A DNA stretch of 64,000 nucleotides, taken from assembly GCA_007922195.1 (NCBI GenBank), contig ML682007.1, forward strand, positions 19,057,033-19,121,032, given 5' to 3'. Below are positions 1 through 11,529 of this stretch, piece after piece (within the stretch, counting starts at the first letter, position 1; each line of letters starts with the position of its first letter). The notes under the pieces were generated by a model that had not been told where the DNA came from, ran no database searches, and worked only from the letters and a program-made list of their open reading frames with translations. The position numbers were made by a program, and so were the translations under genes. The DNA comes from Podocnemis expansa (lineage: Eukaryota > Chordata > Testudines > Podocnemididae).

Positions 1-299
1 TAAAGAGTTACTTAGATCATCACATTTATTCTTTTCAAATATCAGCATATTAGCTTTCTTCCAGCCTTCTGGAACTTCCAAGTTCCAAAAGAGTATTAAA
101 TAATCAACATTAATTGTTTACTAAGCTACTCAACCAACTTTTTTTTTTTTTTTTTTAAACTCTTGGATCGAAGTTAGCTGGAAATGCTGATTTTTAAAAT
201 GTCTAGCTTAGTAGCTACTGTTTAGGATCATTCTTACTACTGGCTTTAATGAAAGGATCAATGTGAATTTTGGTTTCATGAATAAAGATTGTTACATGA
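1..299. other. AT-rich sequence, no gene seen
   Basis: AT-rich DNA with a T-run at about 139-156. No exon, RNA gene or clear repeat boundary is visible. It runs directly into the CR1 fragment that follows. Confidence 0.5.
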
Positions 300-1262
300 T
301 AATCCTGGGCAATTGGAGGAAGGCAAATATAGTGCCCGTATTCAAAAAAGGATGCAGGAGGAAACTGGATGTTACAGACCTGTCACTCTCACATTAGTCC
401 CCAGAAATATCATAGAACAGGTCCTCAAGAAATCCCATTTTGAGGCACTTTAAAAAGAAGAAGGTAATCAAACTGTCAGCATGGATTCACCCAGGGCAAG
501 CCATGCACATAACCAACATGATTGCCTTCTATGTCAAGATAATTGGCTCTGTGGATGTGGGAAAAGCAATGGATGTGATACATCTTGACTTTAGCAAAGG
601 TTTTGATATGGACTCCAACAATATTTTTATTAGCAAGCTAAAGGAGTATGGGTTGGATGAATGGATAGAAAGCTGGCTACATCATCAGGCTCAATGGGTA
701 GTGAACAAAGGTTCAATGTCTAATGGGCAGCCAGTAATAAGTGAAATCTTTCCAGGGTCAGTCCTGGTTTTATTCAGCATCTTCATTAATGATTAGGAGG
801 ATGGAGTGGATTGCACCTTCAAGAATTTTACAGATGACCAGGGCTTGATTAAGATATGCTGACAACCTATGCTATGTTATGATTCAGAGGCCCCATACCA
901 TAAAAAATAAAGAGGAAAGTATATTATAACAGAAAAGGCAATGAAATAAACAGTAAGCCATTGTATTTGCATATATGCATAGGCAAAGATGCAATGAAAA
1001 GCAACTAAATAAAACATGCATCTTGCAAAAAGACATGTTTGCATTGTCATATCTTACAATAAATCTTCTTGATTATCTCTTACATATTTAGAGGCCCATC
1101 ATAATGTGAGGCCCTAGATCATGGCTTACGTGGCTTGTGCCTAAATTAAGCACTGCAGATGACACTAGCTTGGGGGCATAGCACACACAGAGTGAGCTAG
1201 ACAAAGTGAAGGACTGGGCCAAAAAACATATTATGAGGCTCAACAAGGAGAGGTGCAGAAGC
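300..1262 (+). mobile_element. Degenerate CR1 LINE fragment (reverse transcriptase region), interrupted
   Basis: Positions 300-835 match the reverse transcriptase part of a turtle-type CR1. A remnant frame at 440-796 reads VIHLDFSKGFD, then GLDEWIESWL, then SIFIND, the order of the CR1 RT palm region. It ends at a stop after FIND. The same element resumes at about 1155-1260 (GATGACACTAGCTTGGGG, then GGACTGGGCCAAAA), so about 300 bp of unrelated AT-rich DNA separates the two parts. The 5' end, the endonuclease and the 3' tail are missing. This is a dead copy, not a gene. Family assignment is from recall of CR1 sequence. Confidence 0.8.
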
Positions 1263-1410
1263 TATTCGTGCTCTCTGCCTTATCCTGCCACTCCTGATGT
1301 CTACCTTTGCCTAACAGCACTTCTTGGATCTGGTGCCTCCATCGGTTTCCCACTGAAGCAGCACAAGTCTGTCGTCTTGTTCTATTCTACCAGACACCAA
1401 CTATGCCAAC

Positions 1411-1585
1411 TTCCAAAGGGGTGGCTGTGTTAGTCCAGTCCAGCAAAACAAATCTGGTGGCACTTTTAAAGACTAACAAATTTATTTATCACATGAGCTT
1501 GCATAGGAGAGAATCTCACTTCATCAGCTGCTTGAAGATGGATATCTTTCAAGGAAGGCTCATGCGATAAACAGCACTGCCCTGC
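1411..1585 (-). repeat. Palindromic retroposon-like repeat, partial copy
   Basis: It starts with CCAAAGGGGTGGCTGTGTTAG, which is the reverse complement of the family 3' end GGCTGCCCCTTTGG. It continues through GGTGGCACTTTTAAAGACT, then AACAAATTTATTTATCACATG, then a short return arm (GGCTCATGCGATAAA). The order matches the better preserved copies at 32044-32269 and 36987-37179. No target duplication is clear for this copy. Confidence 0.7.
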
Positions 1586-3275
1586 CTTTCATACTTCAAA
1601 GAAGATCTATGAATGTCCTCATTGTGTCTGCCTTCCATTCTATGAAGCACAAATCGCCTATTGGTAAATGTTGGGTTAATAACTTCACACTGGCAACTTA
1701 TCAGGATTTTGAGTACTGTGAAAGAACTTGAGGACACTGACACTCCACTTTGGTTTCCATGGAAATTGACAAAAGAGTCATCTTTAATTTGTAGAATTCT
1801 GGCTGCCAATCCACTGCTGGGAATGATTTCGCCTCATCTGTTTGTAAAGAGGTCTTTTTGTTTTTCCTTGTATTTTTGCCCAAGAACTTCATAACAAATG
1901 TGGCTCTGTGCAGACAAGGTACTGATCTAACAGGAAGTGAAAACTGGGGGATAAAATGGTGTTATCAAAATGGAACCGTTGGCAATTAAATCCCTGAAAA
2001 TAAAAGTAAAATGTATCCAAGCCTGACAAAGTGGACCTGCTTATTGATACTTACTAGTGACTTGAAATTGAAGGGACAGAAGGGTATTTGATGCTTCTGG
2101 GTGAACTGTTGTACCACTGCGCTCTGCTGCAGGTTCTGTGGTGAGCTGGCGTTCTTTGACGTGTCAGAGGAATTATACCACCAGTTAAAGGACTAGTCAG
2201 GTGGAAGGAAACACTCTCATTGATGGGACTATCTTCATATCCACCAAGGTAATATAACTGTGAGGCGGATCAGTGAGGAGTTGCATTTCTACCTCACCTG
2301 CCATAAGGGTGCAGCAATGTGGTAAATGCATCAGGTTTCTCAGCTTTGGGCAACTAAACTCCATTCCAGTTTCCATGATCACTTCATGCTTGATTATTGC
2401 AAAAGCATGTCTAAGCCACAGCTATCACAAAAACATACCACAAAAGCAACTGCAAACCTGGTCATCTCCACTCAGCTGTCAAGATATAGATGTTAAACAC
2501 CGAGTAGGGCAAAAATGGAAGAAAAATCTTACAAAAATGTTCCAATTTCAAAGTTGGTTCCTTTTTGCAAGGTTCAAAATGAAACAATTTGCCATTTCTG
2601 AAAATTGTTTCATAATTTTATTTTTTACAAAAATTTTTTTCTCTCCCAGGAGTCTCTTTTTGACACTAAGAGCAATAAAGTGAATAATGACTGGGATTTT
2701 GGTTACATTTTTTTCTTTTCTACTTTTACTGGGAAAGTTCTGAAAAATTATAGATTGGAAAATTTTAAAATGGGGGGAGTACAGGGAAAATACTTTCTAT
2801 ATCATCCATTCAGTTGCCTTCAGTGGCAACCTCCCTGCCGATTCACAAATAAACCCACAAACAAATATATAGAAACAAAAACAAACCACACAGTATTAAG
2901 GACATAAATAGTCAACATTTTGCAACATGTTTCCGTTTTTGAAGACAAAGTGAACATTTCAATTTAAAATGAAATGAAAAGCATGACTGGCTTTTAGAAT
3001 TTTCCATTGAAAAGCTTAGTCTCAAAAGACTTTTGTGGGGGGAAAAAATTCTTTTTTATGATATCCCATTGTTTGGTTACACTGTTTTAGCTCGCTCTAC
3101 TTAAATAACAGCTAACGATGTTTCCAAGTGAAGATCCTGTGTCTTGTGAGCATACAAACTCTGATCAGCCGTTACATAGTCATCCAGGAGTCATCCTTAG
3201 AAAGTAAACCTTGAGATGACTGAATTAGCTACAGAGTAGAGCACTGTAACATGGTATTGAAGGCATATTCAGCTA
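1586..3275. other. Noncoding; AT-rich low-complexity part at 2490-3060
   Basis: No supported exon. From about 2490 to 3060 the sequence is rich in A and T runs with recurring AAAATTTT and GTTTC words, and may be an old diverged repeat. The open frames at 2273-2683 and 2605-2907 lie in this composition and have no recognisable domain. Confidence 0.45.
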
Positions 3276-3283
3276 CAGCCTGA

Positions 3284-3428
3284 CACTGTTGTTTCCTCTA
3301 AGCTGTGCACATGTGCATGCACACACAGGTCATGAAACCTGCACACGCAAAAAAATTCAATAGTGATAATATTGGTGGACACAAATGTTTTTGCATAAAC
3401 AGTCTACGAGTAACTAGAGGGAACAGTG
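3284..3428. mobile_element. Short hAT MITE with perfect 8-bp target duplication
   Basis: The 145-bp element is flanked by CAGCCTGA at 3276-3283 and again at 3429-3436. Its ends are inverted: CACTGTTGTTTCCTCTA on the left and TAGAGGGAACAGTG on the right. An 8-bp duplication with ends near CAnTGTT is typical of hAT elements. There is no coding capacity. A related copy lies at about 39263-39450. Confidence 0.8.
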
Positions 3429-3436
3429 CAGCCTGA

Positions 3437-6396
3437 TGTCAGAGGAAATCTTGCCATTTAGATGAAAATGCCAGCTCTGCCATGCAGTAGGCACAGCAGT
3501 CCCAGGTATTCCAAGAGGCTCTCTCTCCCACAGCTGTTAAACTTTTGCAGTGAAAAAGGAAATCATGTGGTGGTTAATTCTGATTCTGTGCTTTTTGTCA
3601 TTTTAATCTCTCTTGATATTTGAGGGAATAAACTCCACATCCTGTGTTAAACACCTATTTCACAGCATAGTTTAGGCATATTAAATCCCCATTGTGGTGG
3701 TTTTCATTCTATATATGTAGAAAGTATAAGCAATTTTACAAATCATTGCCAAATCACTAGCACAGAAAAATGCAATATTTAACAGAAGCTTATTGGTTTT
3801 TCAGGATCAGGAAATAGTTACATCCTGGGGTCTCCTCCTCCTCCTCAAACTGGAGTGCCCATGGTAGGTTTAGCTGGATGCTATTTCTGTCCATGATACT
3901 GAAAGAAGAGTGATTCTTTGTATGTCTTACTGGAATGTAAACCCATGCTGTATTATCTACTTACGTTAATCTCCCAGATACAGCTATCAGTGAAGCTCCG
4001 AATACCACTGTGTCTCTACATAAACCTACCTTGCTCCACCATTAACAAGAGGTAAAATTTAACCTTTAAAACTTAGCCCTTATGGAGCTATTCACCTTCA
4101 AGCTGAGTAATTACATATGATTGTTACTTCTAATCAAGCAGGTTCAAGAGTTGCCTGCCAAGAGCAAACGCTTCGGGGGGAAAAAACTGTGCCATAGCCA
4201 CCTGCACAAGAAGGAACAAAACTTTTCATGGCTCTGTCACCATGTTAGGAATCGATTCTTTACATTAGACCTGGTCCAAAGTCCACAGGATTCAACTGAA
4301 AGACTCTTCTGGGCTTCATACACAGGCCCTCAGCATGCAACCTGAATGTTGGTGGGAACTGAGAGAAGATGAAGCCTATGGTAACTGTTGGATCTGAAGT
4401 GTGCACTGAGTCATGGCTTTGTTTTAGGAAGGCACTTGACAACATAAGGGATCATTGAGACCAAAATTCAAAGAACTGTTTTTAACAGAGTGTTACGCCT
4501 GCTGTAGGAACAACTAGAGGAGGAAACCCAGCCTGAGGTTACAGGTTTTTCTTTACTTGGTTTGAGTCCTAGGTGAGATGCTAATCTGAAGCAAGACCCC
4601 TTCTGACTCATGGCAAATTACTAACCAAGCAACATTCAGATATAGTTATAACAATGATACAGGGAAATAACGAGTGCACGGACAAGGCTGGTAGCCACAC
4701 AACACTGTGTAACTTTGTTTAGCCAAGTTTGCCTTGCAAAACTTTATCCCTCAACCCTTTACAGACTTGGGTAATAGAATTACAGAGAAAAATAGCCCGG
4801 GGATGTGGGAGGAGTTTAGAAAGGTGCGAGCAAACAGCAATGACTTTCATCTGAGATCTGAAATATGCTGAATGGCCAATAGTCTAGAGATAGGGGAAGC
4901 TGTACCAGATGGCAGAAGGTCCAGAGGAGGAGACAGCAACCAAATGCTGTGGAAGGACCAAAAGGAGTGTTGGTGGACCAGGGAGGACGTGAGGGGGAAA
5001 GTTGAAGTGAATCTCTGGGTGGGGTTTAAAAAACAGAGGAAGGCAATTTTTATCTGCATTGTGGAGCAGATGGAGAGCTTTGAGGAGGGAATTAGCTGCC
5101 ACCTGTATGTAAGAAAAGAAGGAGCTGGCTTCACATAGACCCTTGGGCAAGGAACATCAGACTGTTCAGACACTTGAGCTAGGACAAAGTAAACCACATT
5201 CAGACACCTGCATCTCAGCTTGCAAGAGATGAAAACATTTTGTTGTGCCAATGGCTATTCTTCACTGCCTGGAGACCCAGAATATGCCTGCTTCATTTCC
5301 CTTTTTAATTTTAAATTGGGTGTTGAGAGTTTTAGTCTTGCAGGTATTGAGGTTCTTTTAGTTCAGGAGGCGAAGGCATTGCACCATTATCCCAGACTAG
5401 CCCCCACCCCCCAATCTGTGTGCATTCACACACCCTTCAGCAGGGGAGAGGCAAAACATCCAAAATGGGGTGGTTTTCACAGGAGTTCAAAATTTCACTT
5501 TTGATGCTGAGGCTTAGTGACAACCAAACCCCATTTCTCCTCATGCAAAACAAATCATTCAATTGTAAAGTTTTAGAAAAAGAGGGAGTGGGGAAAGTGA
5601 ACAGAAGTAGAAAGAGGGAGGGAGAGAGAAAACATAGACATACTGAAAGAATACAAGGGAAGCAAGACAGTGAAGGAAAGGACACACATCTCACTGGACA
5701 AACATCCACAAACATGAATGGACAGATTTTTCTGGTTGTTTCCAATCAGTCTGTAATTCTCTTTGTGTGGCTAAGATCTGACCTCTCTTTCTCAGGCACA
5801 GCTTCATTTTGGACCACTGAAAACAGTGACCATTGCTCCATTTGTCCAGTTTCTCATTCCTAAAAGAAGATGAGAAAGAGGAGGAAAGAAAGCAAAAAAG
5901 ATCAGCAGCTTTCATTCCCTTGATCAGTTTTGGACTTTCCCAGCTCACGCCTTGTGTGGTTGCAATGGCTCTGGACTGGTTTCCTACTAGGAAGTCAGAA
6001 CCACTAAAATAAGCAGGGAAGCATGACCCTGGAGTCCCAAAAAGAGATTCAGCCTCCAGCCATTAGGAGTTAGGAGATCACTGCATTTGGGCAACATCTC
6101 CCAGCTCGAGCTAGAGCAGCACCTTTTGGCTACAACTACACTAATACCACATGGGGGAAAAAAGTGATTGTTTCCAGTAAACCCTGTAAACAATGGCCTC
6201 ATTGTTATTCCTTCCTTTGGTGAAGACATCCTGGTCCTAGCATGAATCCTAATGAACTAATTTAGGGCATTAATGTGGGTTTCATAGATGATCCCAAAGG
6301 AATCTGTACTGCTGCAAAACATTAATATCCCATTCTTCTTCCTTAATGCCAGGTGTTACTTCTGGTACACATGGTCTGTATCAACATAGTTCAAAG
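3437..6396. other. Noncoding, no gene or clear repeat seen
   Basis: No splice-flanked conserved frame was found. A purine-rich stretch lies at about 5575-5650. Open frames here (for example 5420-5863) look like chance frames: no domain, and skewed composition from the GA-rich tract. Confidence 0.45.
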
Positions 6397-6449
6397 CAGT
6401 GTGATGTAATGGACAGGCCATTAGCCTACAAGTCAGAAGATCTGGGCCA
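6397..6449 (+). repeat. Head fragment of a MIR-like SINE
   Basis: The stretch AGTGTGATGTAATGGACAGG to AAGTCAGAAGATCTGGG resembles the tRNA-related head of CORE-SINE/MIR elements. Only about 50 bp remain, so the call is tentative. Confidence 0.45.
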
Positions 6450-7390
6450 GTAGTGGAGAGAGGCCGCCGTGGCCACAGAGGCTTTTGCACGGGGCGCAGG
6501 GCACCAGAAAGCTCCCACGCTCTCCCTGGTGGGCAGAGAAGCCGTCTGCACAGGACTTGACCTGGGAACCTGAGGGAGGAGCCAAGGGAAAGGGGGACAG
6601 GATAAAAGGGCAGATCAGGGAAGAGCCTTTTAGGGGGTGGATCGACTGGCCACCAAAGCTCCAGCCAGCAGCGAGGCCTGCGGGGCCTGAGGATCGCTGG
6701 GGAGACCAGGAGGCAGTTCCTGACCTCTACTCCCTCCCTGGTGAGGACTTGGAGGAGTTGCCCTCAGCTGAGGAACTGGAGGACCAGACTGGGGGTGAGG
6801 ACCTTGAGGAGCTAGCCTTGGCTGAGGCCTTAGAGGGTCCAGCGGCACCCAGCCACTGCAACCTGGACGAACTAGCTAGCGGACAGGCCTGAGGGGCTGC
6901 CAGACCTTCCACCAGTTGACAGCGAAGGTGTGCCGTGTACCTGGAGGAAGAAGAGGACTTTGGAAGGGAATTGGGAGGAAGTAGTCCAGGGACAGCAAGT
7001 GCCTGCCCAGCTGGGGTGAGTCAGCGAGAGCTGGTGGGAGTCCCGCGGGCATAGCAGCACGCTGCTCTGCCACTTCTAGGGCCCTGGGCTGGAACATGGT
7101 GGAGTGGGTGGACCTGTGTTCCCCTCCCCTCTCTTCACGGCTGTCCAGACTACCATTTGCCTTACCCTGCCTGAGGGCTGAAGGTCAAAGACTCTGGAGG
7201 CTGTTAACTGGAGAATTTTGCCTCGCCCCGCCTGACGGGCAAGAAGGCAGAAGACATTCAGGGCACATCTGCCCTGCAAGTGGGCCAACTCCACTGGCAG
7301 TAGGGGTCCCACCTGCCACAGGGCCCTATTCCCAGCTCAGCAACTGGATTGCTGTGGGTCCTAGTCTCTGTTTGGGTCTCTAGGTGCCAC
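6450..7390 (+). mobile_element. GC-rich retroelement-like block, possible LTR/leader
   Basis: This block is much more GC-rich than its surroundings. It has a TATA-like GGATAAAAGGGC at about 6599-6610. At 7168-7180 and 7227-7241 it carries GCCTGAGGGC-type words (one reads GCCTGACGGGC), a pattern I remember from abundant turtle LTR-type repeats. An acidic open frame at 6485-6892 contains a duplicated unit (EDLEELPSAEELED and EDLEELALAEALEG), caused by a DNA duplication of about 45 bp at 6741-6785 and 6796-6838. I do not call it a gene. Element ends were not found, and a CpG-rich regulatory region is an alternative. Confidence 0.4.
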
Positions 7391-7776
7391 TGTAACCTTT
7401 TAGGTTGGGCTCGAATTCATTTAATAGCCTCTCTCCAGTGCCTAATAAGAGTTTAAACCCCTCTAGAAAGCAGCTGGAAAGCCAGGATCCAGTCTGTTCA
7501 GGATTCATAGTGAAGCCTGCTCAGAGTTCCCATCCCACATTAAACTACTACTCAGAATAAACCTAACAATAAACTTTAACAACTAACTTAACAAACCTTA
7601 TCCTAAGAATCAAAATGAGTTTAAACAAAACAGTAAGAAACCCAAGAGTCCCAAAGTTCAGGTGGAGTCACCCCTATCTCAATGGTAGTCTCAAAGTCCT
7701 TGACGCTTGAATGCAAAACAGAAACAGCAATTCTCATCTTTTCTGGCTCCAGGAATCTTCACCTGGATCCATGCAG

Positions 7777-7810
7777 TCCTTCCTTTCCTTTCCTTTCCTT
7801 TCCTTTCCTC
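7777..7810. repeat. (TTTCC)n microsatellite
   Basis: About six tandem copies of TTTCC, with slight degeneration at both ends. The open frames that cross it read SFPFLSFPF simply because of this repeat. Confidence 0.9.
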
Positions 7811-10382
7811 AACCAGCACCATGCAATCAGGTCACTGGCCATCCAGCTTTCAGTGCCAAAACAGAAAACTCTCCTGCAAAACAGTCCAAAGCAGGAAGAA
7901 AACATCTTGCAGTCCCCTCCTGGCTCAGCTCCCTTCACTCAGTCCCTGAGCACATGGACTCTGCGGCTCTCTCTGATTGCTCTTCTTTGGGCTGCTCATC
8001 CCACACCTCTGACTCCAGCACAACAATAAAAAGTTGTGGAGCATGCTCAATGTGCTATCACACCCTTTCACTAGAAAGTTCTGGTTTCTGAGCTGCAAAA
8101 TTTGCCCAGCAACGTTGCCCAGCAACGTAACCCAGCCATAAGGGATCCCTGAAAGAGATTGCTCCTTCTCAAGCACATGGGTTATACTACAGTACCATCA
8201 TACAAATGATCAATTATTTTTTAAAAAGACCAATGGTCTCTCTTACTTGATGTCCCTCCCCCTGTTGTGCTGGAAGAGAAGGATATTCCAAGTACTCTGG
8301 CATTCTGCCTTTCAGTCATACCAGGATACTGGACCTTACGTCTCTTCTGTCTTCAAGAGGAGCCAGTGTTTTATCGGAAGGTGTAAAACTAAATCACCAT
8401 CCTGCCTGTAATACTTCTGCAGTCAGCATAGAGGGAGAGAGAGTTTGGGACAAAATGTTTGCTTTGCTGGTAATCAGGGTATGCACTGAAACAGAAGGGT
8501 TAGTTCTCTGTTTTAAAAAAGAAAAAAAGCCTGGCACACTGGGATTCCTCTCACTGATTTGAGTAGGTAGTTTCAAGGGAGGAAACTAGGTGCTTTAGTC
8601 AACACCAAAAAAGAGAAGGCGCAATGCAGTGCAGCAGACGACTGGTGAAAGGACAGTCAAAAAAGTAGAATCAGACTGGCAAGAGGAGAATATGTAGCAA
8701 AACAATCTAGGGGCATTTGGAGAGCTGGGGAGATTGGAAGCAAGAGTTCAGATGGTACAGATTCAATTCAGAGATGAACAGTTGAACTAAGTTTTTTAAC
8801 ATGATGGTTACCACAGCAGAAGCAGAGTTATCAGCTAAAATAAATCCTCTTGATCTCATGTACACATCTCACATCCGATTCATTCTGAGATATTCTTCTG
8901 CCCTTTTGACTGTTCAGCTAGTTAGAGATGAGCAAACTGGGCACAGCTTTGTTTTACTGAGTTGAATCTTGGATCAGCTACAGCTTCATCTCTGGAAGCA
9001 GGTTCCTCACCTCATTTTGAGTCAGGATCTGAGTATTGAACTTACTCAACAGCTGAGCAATTAAACCTAACAAAAGCAGGGCCCTGCAATGGCGGAGATA
9101 TCTTCACACAGCCAGTAGCAGCTGTAGGTGAGGTGTCCACCAGGCCAGGCTTGACAGAACAAGTTTTATTATTAGAACTGTCAATTTAAAAAAAAAAAAA
9201 TCAGACAAGCCAAAACCATCAGACAGAGTTTGGACTGATCAAATTCAGTCAAAGGGATAGAGAATGTCTGTGGCCCCAAGAGGAATGGATCGCCAGCACA
9301 CAGGAAGATGGAAGGAAAATGAATATGAATGAACATGGATCACATACCGTTTTGTTCTGTGCGGAAGGTACAATAAACCAAAAGGGGATGCAGGAGGATA
9401 GTGACAGTGTGTTAGGGGATAGGCAGTGGGTCACAGACTCCTTGCTCACTGGTTTTAATCTAGCCCAGATCACCAATGAAGCGGTGTTAACGTCTGCAGC
9501 TCTGATATGGTTTATGTGAAACGAGCTTGTGGGGTTCTAATCTGTACTATCCGCAGCGCAAACCCGTGGTAGCCTAAATACAGAGAGCAGGTGCCACTTC
9601 TGCCTCTTCCCCTGTCCTCTGTATGCCATTCCTGCTGAACGCAGAGCAGTCACAATGTACCAAAGGAGTCCTTTTCCTGGTTCACAAGCAGATTAGAACG
9701 GCTGTAAGTGTCCCAATGAGGCTCCCTTTGCAAGCCCTAGCACTGGGGACAAAGCAGGCACAGAGCTATGGGTGAGAGAGGCCATCCCCTCACCGAGAGG
9801 AGAGCTATGTGGATTCTGCAATGCTGTACATGCAATTTACAGTCAGGGCTGAGGTTGGGGGAACTGCCAATGATTAGAGAAGCCAGAATCTGGACCAGAA
9901 TCTGGAAACTACAAGTACCCTCCAGCTTTAAGTGTTTTCCATCAAATTCAGGGTTTACAGTTTGGTTCTATAGCTCTCAGTCTCTTCCCAGCCACCCTCC
10001 ACTCTCCATACAGATTGTTCTAACATCCCTGCCTCTTGAGACTAAATGAGCTAGGGACTTGCTCTGAGCTGAGAGTCCTACCGGAGCCACTTCCAAACCA
10101 AAAGGTGGCCATATCAAACCCCTCTTCTTACTCTGGCTGGGCAGCAGCTGGCAGGCAGGGCTCAGCTGCAGGTCTGCAGGGAAAATGGTTTCTAATTCTG
10201 AGCTTCCACACAATTTCTCTATGGCAACAGGAAGCGCCTTAACTCAATGAAGCTTTATCTTTATTAATTGATCCATTATGAAGCCCGGGCTATTATTCAT
10301 GTCTGCTGATAGGTGACCACTTCCCTGGGCACCCCATTTGCCACCCCCCTCCCAAGCACACACTAAAACCCCTTATGGACAG
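7811..10382. other. Noncoding, no gene seen
   Basis: A short direct repeat GCCCAGCAACGT occurs twice at about 8103-8126. An A-run lies at about 9188-9200. No exon chain or transposon boundary was recognised. Confidence 0.45.
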
Positions 10383-11529
10383 TGTAGGGGGCTCTGGCCT
10401 GGAATCTGGGAGACTACAGACTAGCATAACTCAAAGGTACTGACATCGTGGGAATGTATGACCCACCTAGGAATCTGGAGCCACCTGGAAATTGGGTCCC
10501 ACCTAGTCATTTATGATCCACCTAGAATTTGGGACCCACCTAGTCATTTATGACCCACCTGGGACTTGGGACCCACCTGGGAATTTATGGCCTGGGAATT
10601 GGGACCCACCTGGGAATTTATGACCTGGGAATTTGGAACCCCACCTAAGAATTTATGATCCACCTGGCAATTTGAGTCCCACCTAGGAATTCAAAAAACT
10701 TAACTAAGAAATAAACAACTTAACTCAATCGTGGGAACTATTAATATGACCCTCCCCTAGTATGGGAAGAGACCAGGAAACACTGAGCTAAAAATCCTAT
10801 AAAAAGGAGATGCCAACTGGCAGAAGTGATGGAGGTTCACGTGTTACCCGCCAGAACTGATCACTCTGATGGTTGGATCTCCCGAGGAAAGCTAGCTTGT
10901 GTCGTGTCCCTTACCATGCCCCTTGAGTTCATGCTGCTGGTCAGTGGTGCTTGGGTTGTGGTATGTATATAAAAATCCCCTACGAGTACTTTGCAGTTTG
11001 TTTTACCTTGCAATTTTGTTTCATTGTGAATACCTAGCAGTTTTACTTTGTTGCAAATACCTTGCAGTTTTGCTGTGTTACTTATATAGCTTTGCTACCT
11101 CAGTTAGTCTTGTAAGATTGCTGTTTTAGTTGTTGATTGCTACCTCAATTGATGCTTTGAAACAAGTGTTGTTACTACGAGGTCACTGTGATTATCCATT
11201 GAAAAATTTTCCCCGTTGTCGGTGTCTCCTTCTCCCATCGCAGTTGGGAACCAACAGCTATAAAAGGTTTATCACTGAAAACCTTGGCACAGCATCCCAC
11301 GGGAAGATATCCTGGGTGTGTGACATCGCTTCTCTTCTTTAGAGTGTTGCAGTCACACACGCTGTTAGGCTCACATGGAGAACAGGGGAAGTCAGTTCCC
11401 TCTTCATGCCTGGATTCCTGTCCCAGCCAAGGCATAGGAGAGGATGAAGGCTTGCTTGTTATGTGTGCTGCTAATAAACCCTCTTCATTTTTGATAATCG
11501 CATGCCCGTCTAGTGACTGAGAGAATGCA
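10383..11529 (+). mobile_element. Probable solo LTR of an endogenous retrovirus-like element
   Basis: The order is promoter-like, then polyadenylation-like: a tandem-repeat U3 (10440-10690), a TATA box TATAAAAAGG at 10798-10807, and AATAAA at 11473-11478. The AATAAA is followed by CCTCTTC and, about 50 bp later, a TGCA end. No gag, pol or env is next to it, so a solo LTR is the simplest reading. The TATA-to-AATAAA distance of about 670 bp is long for a simple R region. The TG start at 10383 and CA end at 11529 are guesses, and I could not confirm a target duplication. Confidence 0.45.
10440..10690 (+). repeat. Minisatellite, irregular units with CCCACCTGGGAATT core
   Basis: Roughly ten degenerate copies of a unit of about 20 bp with the pattern GACCCACCTnGGAATTTnG, partly paired into units of about 40 bp (alternating ATTTATGA and ATTGGGA spacers). 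Copies diverge by substitutions and small deletions. It sits upstream of the TATA box of the probable LTR, where retroviral enhancer repeats usually lie. Confidence 0.85.

Noticed and set aside
440..796. 118-residue frame as a possible gene
   Set aside because: It is the RT region of a dead CR1 copy.
2273..2683. 136-residue frame
   Set aside because: AT-rich low-complexity tail, no domain, no matching splice sites.
5420..5863. 147-residue open frame on the plus strand
   Set aside because: No domain, composition driven by a GA-rich tract, no splice support, and another frame is open opposite it.
10440..10690. Regular repeats that could look like a CRISPR array
   Set aside because: Units are degenerate, spacers are themselves repeated, and the setting is a vertebrate genome; it is a minisatellite.
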